Shown here in pieces: positions 1-7,116 of a DNA stretch of 64,000 bases. Both the position numbers and the translations under genes were made by a program. Positions within the stretch are counted from its first letter, which is position 1, and each line of letters starts with the position of its first letter. The notes under the pieces were generated by a model. It was given only the letters and a program-made list of their open reading frames with translations, had not been told where the DNA came from and made no database searches. The DNA is from JARRPM01 sp963792815 (GTDB lineage: Bacteria > Pseudomonadota > Gammaproteobacteria > Pseudomonadales > Halieaceae): NCBI GenBank assembly GCA_963792815.1, contig CAWBXR010000011.1, positions 62,001 to 126,000 on the forward strand. The letters run 5' to 3'.

Positions 1-386
1 GAATCCCGCGCAGCCAGGATGTCGTTGTGATCGGCCTCCAGGGTGATGGGCGCGGACAGGCCGCGAGAGACGTTCACCAGTACGAAGGGCGCGCGCCACC
101 CGGCTACCGTATAGAGCATTTCCATCGCGTATAACAGGCCCTGGCTGGAGGTGGCACTGAACACCCGGACCCCGGTTGCCGCCGCTGCGCCGGCCGCGGT
201 CAGCATCGAGTGCTCCGATTCCAGGGTAACCATACGACCCGGCATAATACCGCCGTCCACCCAGCCACCCAGCGTCTCGATGATCTCGGTTTGGGGGGTG
301 ATGGGAAAGGCGGGGATATAGTCGACCCCGGCCAGGCGCGCGCCCCAGGCGGCTGCGGCATTACCGGTCAGCAGTTTCGGCGGCAT
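1..386 (-). CDS. porA: 2-oxoacid:ferredoxin oxidoreductase, alpha subunit (5' part only)
   Basis: Alpha subunit of a pyruvate/2-oxoisovalerate-class ferredoxin oxidoreductase, a cytoplasmic enzyme that oxidatively decarboxylates a 2-oxoacid to an acyl-CoA and reduces ferredoxin. Only the first 128 codons are present and the gene leaves the window at its left edge. The start is ATG at 386. Translation shows the family signature PITPQTEIIE near residue 28 and the conserved LESEHSM near residue 55, followed by the SSQGL stretch typical of alpha subunits. The ATG lies 26 nt inside the 3' end of the upstream gamma-delta gene, so the two are translationally coupled. The beta subunit is expected just outside the window. 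Substrate specificity cannot be read from this fragment; the neighbouring amino-acid dehydrogenase suggests amino-acid-derived 2-oxoacids. Confidence 0.88.
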   Translation of the reverse strand, partial: MPPKLLTGNAAAAWGARLAGVDYIPAFPITPQTEIIETLGGWVDGGIMPGRMVTLESEHSMLTAAGAAAATGVRVFSATSSQGLLYAMEMLYTVAGWRAPFVLVNVSRGLSAPITLEADHNDILAARD

Positions 387-1332
387 CGGCGTCCTCCTCT
401 CCGGCGAGTTGGTTGGTTTCGCGCTGTTGTGCCAGGTACTCGGGCACACCCGCGATCGCGTGGGGTGGGCACACGCCCGCACACACCATGCAGCCCTTGC
501 AGTGGTCGTAATCAATGACAGGGATATTGTCGGTCACAGTAATCGCGCTGTCGGGACAGAATGTGCTGCAAACCCACCAGCAGTTTTTGCAATGGTCGTA
601 GTCGATCACTGGCCGCATGGTGCGCCACAGGCCGGTGCGAACCTGCACGCTATTGCCGGAGGCGCGGATGACCGGTGCTGACACGCCGGCATCGTCAAAG
701 GGCAGTTCAACCCATTCGGGTATCGCGTAGTCGGCAGCGGCAATGGCGATCCCTTCCTCGACGACTCCCCGCTGATCAGCCATCGCATCAAAGGCTGCCA
801 GGGCGCTCTCCTGGTTTTTCGTCACAATCTCGGGCCCGAGTTCAGCCAGTTCCTCGCCAATGGCGTTTGCCAGCACGTCGCGTTCGATCACGCCCAGCAG
901 GCAGGCCGCGGCGCCGGCGCAGGTCGCCCCGATGTGGGGTAAGGCCGCCCTGTCTTCCGTTTCCACGCCAGCCGGCAGGATCACCAAGCGGCCATCGATG
1001 TTCAGGCGGTCGCGCCAGGTGTCCGCGCTCTGGTGGGAATTCACCAGAACCACGGTGTGAGCGTCCAGGCCCAGCAGGGTGCCGGCCGCCGGTACCGCCA
1101 GCAGGGTATCGTCCGCCACTACCACGAGGTCCGGGCGATAGATTGTGCCGCGCTCGTTGATGGTCTCCCGGGCGGCGCGGACACTGGAGAAGATCGGGGC
1201 GCCGCGCCTTTCCGCACCGTACTTGGGAGCATCCTGTACGGTAAAACCCGCCTGGAACAGGGCAGAGCCCAGCACCCGGCTCGCCATTTTGATACCCTGG
1301 CCGCCGCGGCCATGGATTCGTATCCGGTACAT
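361..1332 (-). CDS. 2-oxoacid:ferredoxin oxidoreductase, fused gamma-delta subunit
   Basis: A 323-residue fusion of the gamma subunit (about residues 1-185, beginning MYRIRIHGRGGQGIK with the glycine-rich gamma motif) to a delta ferredoxin-like subunit (last 90 residues) that would carry two 4Fe-4S clusters. The second cysteine motif, CKGCMVCAGVCP, is canonical. The first, CKNCWWVCSTFCP, has three residues rather than two between its second and third cysteines. The delta part passes electrons from the thiamine-diphosphate site to ferredoxin. I chose the ATG at 1332 because the gamma motif starts directly there; an upstream in-frame extension to 1374 has no homology-like character. The gene lies 45 nt downstream of the amino-acid dehydrogenase and overlaps the alpha-subunit start, so all three form one minus-strand operon. 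Confidence 0.88.
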   Translation of the reverse strand: MYRIRIHGRGGQGIKMASRVLGSALFQAGFTVQDAPKYGAERRGAPIFSSVRAARETINERGTIYRPDLVVVADDTLLAVPAAGTLLGLDAHTVVLVNSHQSADTWRDRLNIDGRLVILPAGVETEDRAALPHIGATCAGAAACLLGVIERDVLANAIGEELAELGPEIVTKNQESALAAFDAMADQRGVVEEGIAIAAADYAIPEWVELPFDDAGVSAPVIRASGNSVQVRTGLWRTMRPVIDYDHCKNCWWVCSTFCPDSAITVTDNIPVIDYDHCKGCMVCAGVCPPHAIAGVPEYLAQQRETNQLAGEEDADAAETADR

Positions 1333-1377
1333 GTCAGGCCCCCGCCACCCGTGTGGTTTCCTGCGGCCGGGCAAGCA

Positions 1378-2493
1378 TCAGAAAATGCTCCAGCGCCGCA
1401 ATGCCATGGCGCGCCGCACCCTGCGGACCGCCATTTCCTCTGCGGCTTGCCGCGGCAGGCAATTGTCCTTGCGCACGATATCGAGCACCCGGTTCACATT
1501 GTAGGTGACCTTTTCCTCGATGATCTCCATGGCCGCGCCCTCGCTCGCACCCTGGTATTCCATCGCCGCACAGATCACCCCGCCGGCATTGGCGATGAAA
1601 TCCGGAATACAGAGTACACCGCGGTCGTGCAGGCTCTTTTCCGCCCCCAGGGTCATGGGGATGTTGGCACCCGAGACCACCAGGCTCGTCTGCAGGCGAT
1701 CCACGTTGTCCTCGCGGATAACGTCCGGCCGGGCGGCGGGAATCCAGATATCACAGGGTATGTCGATGATGGCATCGGCATCGCCGGTCACGATACCGGG
1801 GCCGGCGGGGTAGTCGATCACATTGCGGTTATCTGCTTTCAGTGCGAGCAGCTTCGCCAGATCCAGACCGTCGACACAGGCCACGGTGCCGCCAATATCC
1901 GCCACCGCGACTATCACTGCACCCTCGGCCGCCAGGAAGCGCGCGGCGTGCTTACCGACCGCACCGAAACCCTGCAGGGCAACCCGGGCACCCGCCAGCT
2001 TGCGTCCCTGGAAATCACAGGCCACCCGGGTCGCGTGCAGTAAGCCCCAGCCGGTGGCACCGATCTCGTCCAGCGGAATGCCGCCCAGTTCCCTGGGCAG
2101 GCCGACGGCGCGGCCGATCTCATCCCGCACCCAGGCCATGCACTGCTCGTCGGTACCCATATCGGGTCCAAAGATATACTGGTCCATCTCTCGCAGGGAA
2201 CAGGCGAATGCGCGCACCAGTTCCTGCTTCTGCTTGGCTGGCATCCCGGGATCCCCGTACAGTACCGATTTTCCCCCGCCGTGGGGCAGGTCGGCAGCCG
2301 CGTTTTTCAGGGTCATTGCCCGGGCCAGTCGCAGGCACTCCGCGGTAGTCACATCGGGCGCCATCCTGACCCCGCCGATGGAGGGACCCCTGGCCACGTT
2401 ATCGATCACCAGGGTGCCGCGCAGGGAGACAGAGGGCTCGTACACCTCGATGATTTTGAATGGGCCAAATTCGTCGTAGTTGACAGCTGTCAT
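1378..2493 (-). CDS. Glu/Leu/Phe/Val dehydrogenase family amino-acid dehydrogenase
   Basis: A 371-residue NAD(P)-dependent amino-acid dehydrogenase that would reversibly deaminate an amino acid to its 2-oxoacid. Visible features are the substrate-loop motif PHGGGKSV near residue 70 (with the catalytic lysine), the GPDMGTDE segment, GGIPLDEIGATGWG leading into the C-terminal dinucleotide-binding domain, and QGFGAVGKHAARFLA as the Rossmann glycine motif. Length is close to leucine dehydrogenase (about 365) and shorter than hexameric glutamate dehydrogenases (about 420-450), but the substrate is not certain. It is the first gene of the operon with the 2-oxoacid:ferredoxin oxidoreductase, suggesting that its product feeds that enzyme. 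An FNR/ANR-like palindrome lies at 2629-2642, about 140 nt upstream of the start. Confidence 0.87.
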   Translation of the reverse strand: MTAVNYDEFGPFKIIEVYEPSVSLRGTLVIDNVARGPSIGGVRMAPDVTTAECLRLARAMTLKNAAADLPHGGGKSVLYGDPGMPAKQKQELVRAFACSLREMDQYIFGPDMGTDEQCMAWVRDEIGRAVGLPRELGGIPLDEIGATGWGLLHATRVACDFQGRKLAGARVALQGFGAVGKHAARFLAAEGAVIVAVADIGGTVACVDGLDLAKLLALKADNRNVIDYPAGPGIVTGDADAIIDIPCDIWIPAARPDVIREDNVDRLQTSLVVSGANIPMTLGAEKSLHDRGVLCIPDFIANAGGVICAAMEYQGASEGAAMEIIEEKVTYNVNRVLDIVRKDNCLPRQAAEEMAVRRVRRAMALRRWSIF

Positions 2494-2628
2494 TGATTAC
2501 CTGCCTTGAATCCGGGGAAAATGGTGGCTGGCGAGCCCGCCAATCGCGGCACTGATCCCAACTCTAGTCGCTCCGGCCCCTTTTGGGTGCGGTGTGCGGA
2601 TGCCAGAACCGCTTTATTCGGAATCGAG

Positions 2629-2642
2629 TTGACCTGAGTCAA
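2629..2642. promoter_or_regulatory. FNR/ANR-like palindrome
   Basis: The sequence TTGACCTGAGTCAA is a perfect inverted repeat (TTGAC, 4-nt spacer, GTCAA). It differs from the FNR/ANR consensus TTGAT-N4-ATCAA by one base per half-site. It sits in the divergent region between the amino-acid dehydrogenase/ferredoxin oxidoreductase operon and mltD. Oxygen-sensitive ferredoxin oxidoreductases are plausible FNR targets, so the operon on the minus strand is the more likely client. Binding is inferred from sequence only. Confidence 0.4.
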
Positions 2643-2717
2643 GCCTTGCCGGCTGCCCCGGGCTTTCGTCGCCTCAAAATGACCTCGATGCCGGCCTTCC
2701 GAAGTCGACTTTTCTGC

Positions 2718-2746
2718 ATTACAGCGGACCCCGATTCTGCTATAAC
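2718..2746 (+). promoter_or_regulatory. Candidate sigma-70 promoter of mltD
   Basis: ATTACA at 2718-2723 matches four of six -35 bases and TATAAC at 2741-2746 matches five of six -10 bases, with a 17-nt spacer. Transcription would start about 20 nt before the mltD ATG at 2774. Inferred by eye. Confidence 0.4.
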
Positions 2747-2773
2747 AATGACAAAACACAGAACAAACTGACC

Positions 2774-4279
2774 ATGTTGAGAGTCGTCCTCGCCATCGCC
2801 TTGCTCCTGTCGAGCCTGCATGCCGGCGCCGGGGGTTTCCCCAGACCGGCGTCGCTGGAGCCGGCCGTGCAGTTCTGGGTCAGGGTCTACACCGAAATCA
2901 CGACAAACCAGGGCTATGTCCACGATGCCGTGGATATGTCGGTAGTGTACGAAACGCTCGAACTGCCCGGCTACGCCAGCAACAAGCAGCGTGACCAGCT
3001 GGTACAGGATGCCAAAACCCGGGTCGCCAGGGCCTTGACCAGTATCGCCAAAGGCAAGCGCAGCAAGTTGAGCGATACCGAGGCGCGGGTGCTGGCCGCC
3101 TGGCCTGAGGGCACCTCAGCCAGCGCCTTCAAACAGGCTGCCGATAATGTTCGCTTCCAGCTCGGCCAGTCCAACCGCTTCAAGGACGGCATGGTGCGCT
3201 CCGGGCAGTGGAAGCCGCATATTCGCCAGGTGCTCGCCGCGCACAAGCTGCCGCCGGAACTGGAGGTGCTGCCCCACGTCGAGTCCTCCTTCAACCCCGC
3301 TGTCTACTCCAAGGTCGCCGCCGCCGGCATGTGGCAATTCATGCCGGCCACCGCGCGCAACTATATGCGGGTGGACCACGTGGTGGACGCCCGCCTGGAT
3401 CCCTTCATCGCCACCGAGGGCGCAGCGAAACTGCTCCAGCGCAATTACGATGTCATCGGCACCTGGCCCCTGGCCCTCACGGCCTACAATCACGGCACCA
3501 CCGGTATGTTGAGGGCGGCGAACGCCGTTGGCACCAAGGACATCGGCACCATAGTGCAGCAATACAGGGGCCCCTCATTCGGGTTTGCCTCGCGCAATTT
3601 CTACGCCTCATTCCTGGCTGCCCTTGAAGTGGATCGCAATGCCAAGCGCTATTTCGGGTCGGTACAGCTGGACGCCCCCACCCCATACGACACGGTGGTA
3701 CTGGATGACTACGTTCCCGCCCGGGCCCTGGCGCAATCCGCGGGCATCAGTCTCGACCAGCTGCGCCAGCACAATCCCGCGCTGCGGGATCCGATCTGGA
3801 GCGGCGAAAAATATATCCCCGTGGGACAGGTGGTGCGGGTGCCGCGGTCGCAGCTCAAGCAACCGCTCGGTAAGCTGTTGGCCTCGCTGCCCGTTGACGT
3901 CCGTTACAGCAACCAGAAGCCCGATGTACTGCACAAAATTGCGCCGGGCGATTCCCTTTCCACTATCGCCGCGCGCTACGGCACCACCGTGTCGAAGCTG
4001 ATGGCCCTCAACGGCATGCGCAAACACAGCATCCGTGCCGGCAAGACCCTGATACTGCCGGGCAATGTCGTGCCCGAGCCCGGCGTTCCCGCCCGGGTGA
4101 GCACCGCATCCACTGCCGGCAAAGGCCATGTGGAATATGTGATCCGTCGCGGGGATTCCCTGTGGAGCATCGCCCGGCGCTTCAATGTCTCCCAGCAACA
4201 ACTGGTTGCCTGGAACGGCATATCAACCAAGGCTTATATCCAGCCGGGGCAGAAGCTGAAAGTTCCCAGCTCCATCTGA
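2774..4279 (+). CDS. mltD: Membrane-bound lytic murein transglycosylase D (MltD) with two LysM domains
   Basis: A 501-residue exported peptidoglycan hydrolase that cleaves the glycan strand to 1,6-anhydro muropeptides during wall remodelling. An N-terminal signal peptide (MLRVVLAIALLLSSLHAGAG) is followed by a family N-terminal region and a lysozyme-like SLT domain from about residue 155 to 280. Its catalytic glutamate is probably Glu170 in LPHVESSFNP, and the typical AAGMWQFMPATARNYMR and TAYNHG motifs follow. Two LysM modules lie near residues 385-430 and 452-500. No lipobox cysteine follows the signal peptide, unlike E. coli MltD, so it may be periplasmic rather than lipid-anchored. It is a single-gene unit with its own candidate promoter, convergent with selO. 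Confidence 0.93.
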   Translation: MLRVVLAIALLLSSLHAGAGGFPRPASLEPAVQFWVRVYTEITTNQGYVHDAVDMSVVYETLELPGYASNKQRDQLVQDAKTRVARALTSIAKGKRSKLSDTEARVLAAWPEGTSASAFKQAADNVRFQLGQSNRFKDGMVRSGQWKPHIRQVLAAHKLPPELEVLPHVESSFNPAVYSKVAAAGMWQFMPATARNYMRVDHVVDARLDPFIATEGAAKLLQRNYDVIGTWPLALTAYNHGTTGMLRAANAVGTKDIGTIVQQYRGPSFGFASRNFYASFLAALEVDRNAKRYFGSVQLDAPTPYDTVVLDDYVPARALAQSAGISLDQLRQHNPALRDPIWSGEKYIPVGQVVRVPRSQLKQPLGKLLASLPVDVRYSNQKPDVLHKIAPGDSLSTIAARYGTTVSKLMALNGMRKHSIRAGKTLILPGNVVPEPGVPARVSTASTAGKGHVEYVIRRGDSLWSIARRFNVSQQQLVAWNGISTKAYIQPGQKLKVPSSI

Positions 4280-4288
4280 TCGCCACCC

Positions 4289-4305
4289 GCACCTGTTTCA
4301 GGTGC
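4289..4305. terminator. Hairpin between mltD and selO
   Basis: A perfect 7-bp stem (GCACCTG/CAGGTGC) with a 3-nt TTT loop lies in the short gap between the convergent mltD and selO genes and includes the selO stop codon region. There is no clear T run on either side, so intrinsic termination is uncertain; position suggests a bidirectional terminator. Confidence 0.45.
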
Positions 4306-5780
4306 CGCAGAAAGTCTGCCTTACCACCTGCTCCGGTCGCGGCGGGGTGGCATAGCGCGCCAGTGCCTCATCGTAGGCAAAGGGCCGTGCCAGCACATCC
4401 ACGAGTGCATTGAAGGGAGCGAAGTCCCCCTGTTCCGTCGCCGCCTGAAGGGCTTCTTCCACCAGGTGGTTGCGGGGAATGAATGCCGGGTTGGCGCTGT
4501 ACATCTGCGCCTGTCGTTCGGTCGCGGTGGTTTGTTCTGCGCTGAGTCGTTCGCGCCAGCGCGCCAGCCAGGGCAGCAGGGGGTCCGGTATCTCGAACAG
4601 GCCTGCCACCGTAGTCCCGTTGCTGTCGTCCGTCGGCCCCTGCCAGGTCGGCCAGCCGGCGGAAGGTCAGGGTAAAATCCAGCTGGTGCTGGGCCATTAA
4701 CTGGAACAGTTCGTCAGCCAGCGCCTGGTCGGAGTCCCGCAACTCCACAAGCCCCAGCTTAATCGCCAGCCCCGCACGGTGCACCTGGGTAAATTGCTCC
4801 GGAAACGTATCGACAGCCCCCTGGGCGAGGGCAACTGCCTGTTCCTGGTCCTCGTGCAGTACCGGCAGCAGCGCCTGGGCGAGTGCGGCGAGGTTCCAGT
4901 GGGCGATACCCGGCTGGTTGTTGTAGGCGTAGCGCCCGGCGTGGTCGATCGAGCTGTACACCTTGTCCGGCTGAAAGTCGTCCATGAAGGCGCAGGGGCC
5001 GTAATCGATAGTCTCCCCGGACAGCAGCATATTGTCGGTATTCATCACCCCGTGGATAAAGCCCAGCAGCTGCCATTGCGCGATCAGCCCGGCCTGTGCC
5101 CCGATCATCTGCTGCAGCAGGGCGAGGGCCGGGTTGTCCTGCCCCGGGGCATCCGGGTAGTGGCGCGCCAGAACGTGTTCAACCAGCAGCCTGAGAGCGT
5201 CGACATCCTGGCGGGCGGCAAAAAACTGGAAGGTGCCGATGCGGATGTGGCTGCGGGCCACCCGGGTCAGCACTGCGCCCGGCAGGAAAGACTCCCGCAC
5301 CACCTGTTCCCCGGTGGTGACCGCGGCGAGGGCCCGGGTAGTGGGCAGGCCGAGGGTGTGCATGGCCTCGCTCACAATGTACTCGCGCAGCACCGCTGCC
5401 AGGGGCGCCCTGCCGTCGCCGCCCCGGGAGTAGGGGGTGGGGCCGGAGCCCTTGAGCTGGATGTCGTAGCGGATACCGTCCGCGCCGATCACCTCTCCCA
5501 ACAGGATCGCCCGGCCGTCACCAAGCTGTGGGTTGTAGCTGCCGAACTGGTGGCCGGCGTAGACCGTGGCTATCGGGTCACTGCCGGCGGCTATGCGGTT
5601 GCCCGCCAGAACCGCCGTGCCCTCGTCAGACTCCAGCCACAGCGGGTCTATGCCCAGCAGGGCCGCCAGCGCGTGGTTGACGCGGATGGGGCCCGGTTGC
5701 GCCACGGCCGTCGGTGCTCGACGGGTGTAAAAGCGCTCCGGCAGGCGTGCGTAGCTGTTGTCGAAGGCTATCGTCGCCAT
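4298..5780 (-). pseudogene. selO: Protein adenylyltransferase SelO (YdiU), broken by one frameshift
   Basis: SelO is a pseudokinase-fold enzyme that transfers AMP to protein Ser/Thr/Tyr residues and protects against oxidative stress. Translation from ATG 5780 gives the family hallmarks: YAGHQFGSYNPQLGDGRA, TRALAAVTTGE, HGVMNTDNM and TIDYGPCAFMDDF. Near 4625-4640 the frame changes; the C-terminal part (GLFEIPDPLLPWLARW, then NPAFIPRNHLVEEAL, ending TFCGT) continues in another frame to the stop at 4298. With the shift corrected the length is about 490 residues, normal for SelO, and the downstream part shows no other damage, so a one-base indel (assembly or real) is the simplest explanation. Its start lies 4 nt after the stop of the 2-hydroxyacid dehydrogenase, so they are cotranscribed. 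Confidence 0.85.
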
Positions 5781-5784
5781 CGGC

Positions 5785-6930
5785 CTAATAGCCCGCCTGC
5801 ATGTCGACCACGTTGAGCAGGTTGCCGCCGTCCACATAGCGACGCAGGTTCTCCGCGGCGATGATCGCCGTGCGCTGCATGCTGCCCGGGCTGGCTGCGG
5901 AGACGTGGGGGGTGATAATGACGTTGTTCATTTTCCACAGCGGGCTGTCTGCCGGCAGGGGTTCCGGGTCGGTGACGTCGAGCCCGGCGCCGTAGACTTT
6001 ACCCGATTGTAGTGCTGCCACCAGCGCATCGGTGACTGTGCTGGCGCCGCGGCCCACGCTGATAAAGATCGAGCCGGTCTTCATGTTGGCGAAAAACGAC
6101 TGGTTGAACAGCCCTGCCGTGCTGTTGGTCAGGGGCAGGGCATTCACCACCACATCCGCCTGGCTTGCCAGGGTTTCCAACTCTTCCGGGAGGCCAATGT
6201 ACTCGAGGAAATCAGGCCCCTCGCGGGAGGAGTTGCGGGTAGCGATCACCTGCATGCCCAGGCTGTTGGCACGCCAGGCGATCTCCGTGCCGATGCCTCC
6301 CAGCCCTACTACCAACATGGTCTTGCCGCGCAATTCACCGAATTTGGCGCCTGCCGCCCGGGACCGATCCCAGCGGCTTTCCACCTGTGCCCGCATATAG
6401 TTTGGCAGGCCGGTTGTCAGGGACAGCAACATGGCCATCGCATGTTCGGCAATCGCCGGGCTCGCCAGGCGCTTGCTGTTGGTGAAAACCCGCCCCTCGG
6501 TCAGCTCGGGGGCCAGGCCGGCGCAGCCCTCCATGCCGGCCATGTAACTGTGTACCCACAACAGGCGGGGTGAAGCGTTCACCAGGGCAGTCGGCGTGCA
6601 CACCCCAATGAAGGCATCTGCGCCCGCCAGGGTTTCAGCGCTTGGTACCGTGTTGTTGGAGGTGTCGATGACCAGTTCCACCGGGCCGGCGGCCGCGCGC
6701 AGCATCGACTCGAGTTCCGGCATTTGTTGCGCCAGCCCCGCAGGCAGGTTGACCACGATGCGCTGTGGGCCCCAGGCGGGACTGGTCCGCATGGCGGTGG
6801 GCGAGCGCTGCAGTTCCAGTTCCTCGACGATCAGCTTGACCCGCGGATCGGGCGCAATGGTGTCGGCGCCGGCAGTGGCTGCACAGGCGAGGGTGGCGAT
6901 CATCAAAACCAGGGTTCCGAGGTATTTCAT
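5785..6930 (-). CDS. D-2-hydroxyacid dehydrogenase-family protein with an N-terminal export signal
   Basis: A 381-residue member of the D-isomer-specific 2-hydroxyacid dehydrogenase family (NAD(P)-dependent reduction of 2-oxoacids). The Rossmann motif VVGLGGIGTEIA, the NALPLTNSTAGLFN segment, the ISVGRGASTVTDAL loop and DVTDPEPLPADSPLW followed by VIITPHVSA with the expected catalytic histidine are all present. The unusual part is the N-terminus: MKYLGTLVLMIATLACAATAGADT has a charged start, a hydrophobic core and an Ala-X-Ala-like end, as in a Sec signal peptide. Reduced nicotinamide cofactors are not normally available in the periplasm, so either the segment is a membrane anchor or the cofactor is tightly held. 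The ATG at 6930 is the best start. Cotranscribed with selO. Confidence 0.85.
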   Translation of the reverse strand: MKYLGTLVLMIATLACAATAGADTIAPDPRVKLIVEELELQRSPTAMRTSPAWGPQRIVVNLPAGLAQQMPELESMLRAAAGPVELVIDTSNNTVPSAETLAGADAFIGVCTPTALVNASPRLLWVHSYMAGMEGCAGLAPELTEGRVFTNSKRLASPAIAEHAMAMLLSLTTGLPNYMRAQVESRWDRSRAAGAKFGELRGKTMLVVGLGGIGTEIAWRANSLGMQVIATRNSSREGPDFLEYIGLPEELETLASQADVVVNALPLTNSTAGLFNQSFFANMKTGSIFISVGRGASTVTDALVAALQSGKVYGAGLDVTDPEPLPADSPLWKMNNVIITPHVSAASPGSMQRTAIIAAENLRRYVDGGNLLNVVDMQAGY

Positions 6931-7031
6931 TGTTTGCTCCGGGTGTGATTTGCGCCAGCATAGGCAGATTTGCGATTGATTACGAGTCGCGGCGGCAGCT
7001 GGACCATAATATCGACGGCCCTGTACCCAAG

Positions 7032-7090
7032 GCACTGGAGCGCAGCGCGGCAAAGCGCTGGATTTTTGGCTCCAGTGCGCTACGCTGCGC
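7032..7090 (+). promoter_or_regulatory. Structured leader with two mutually exclusive stems
   Basis: Upstream of the amidohydrolase ATG at 7117, GCACTGGAGC (7032-7041) pairs perfectly with GCTCCAGTGC (7069-7078), enclosing a nested stem CAGCGC/GCGCTG (7043-7060). GCGCAGCG at 7040-7047 can instead pair perfectly with CGCTGCGC at 7083-7090, which would disrupt both other stems. It could be an attenuator-like leader, or an operator region shared with the divergent dehydrogenase gene. Function is not known. Confidence 0.35.
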
Positions 7091-7116
7091 CAAAGTCCGC
7101 TATGAGGAGACACAAC

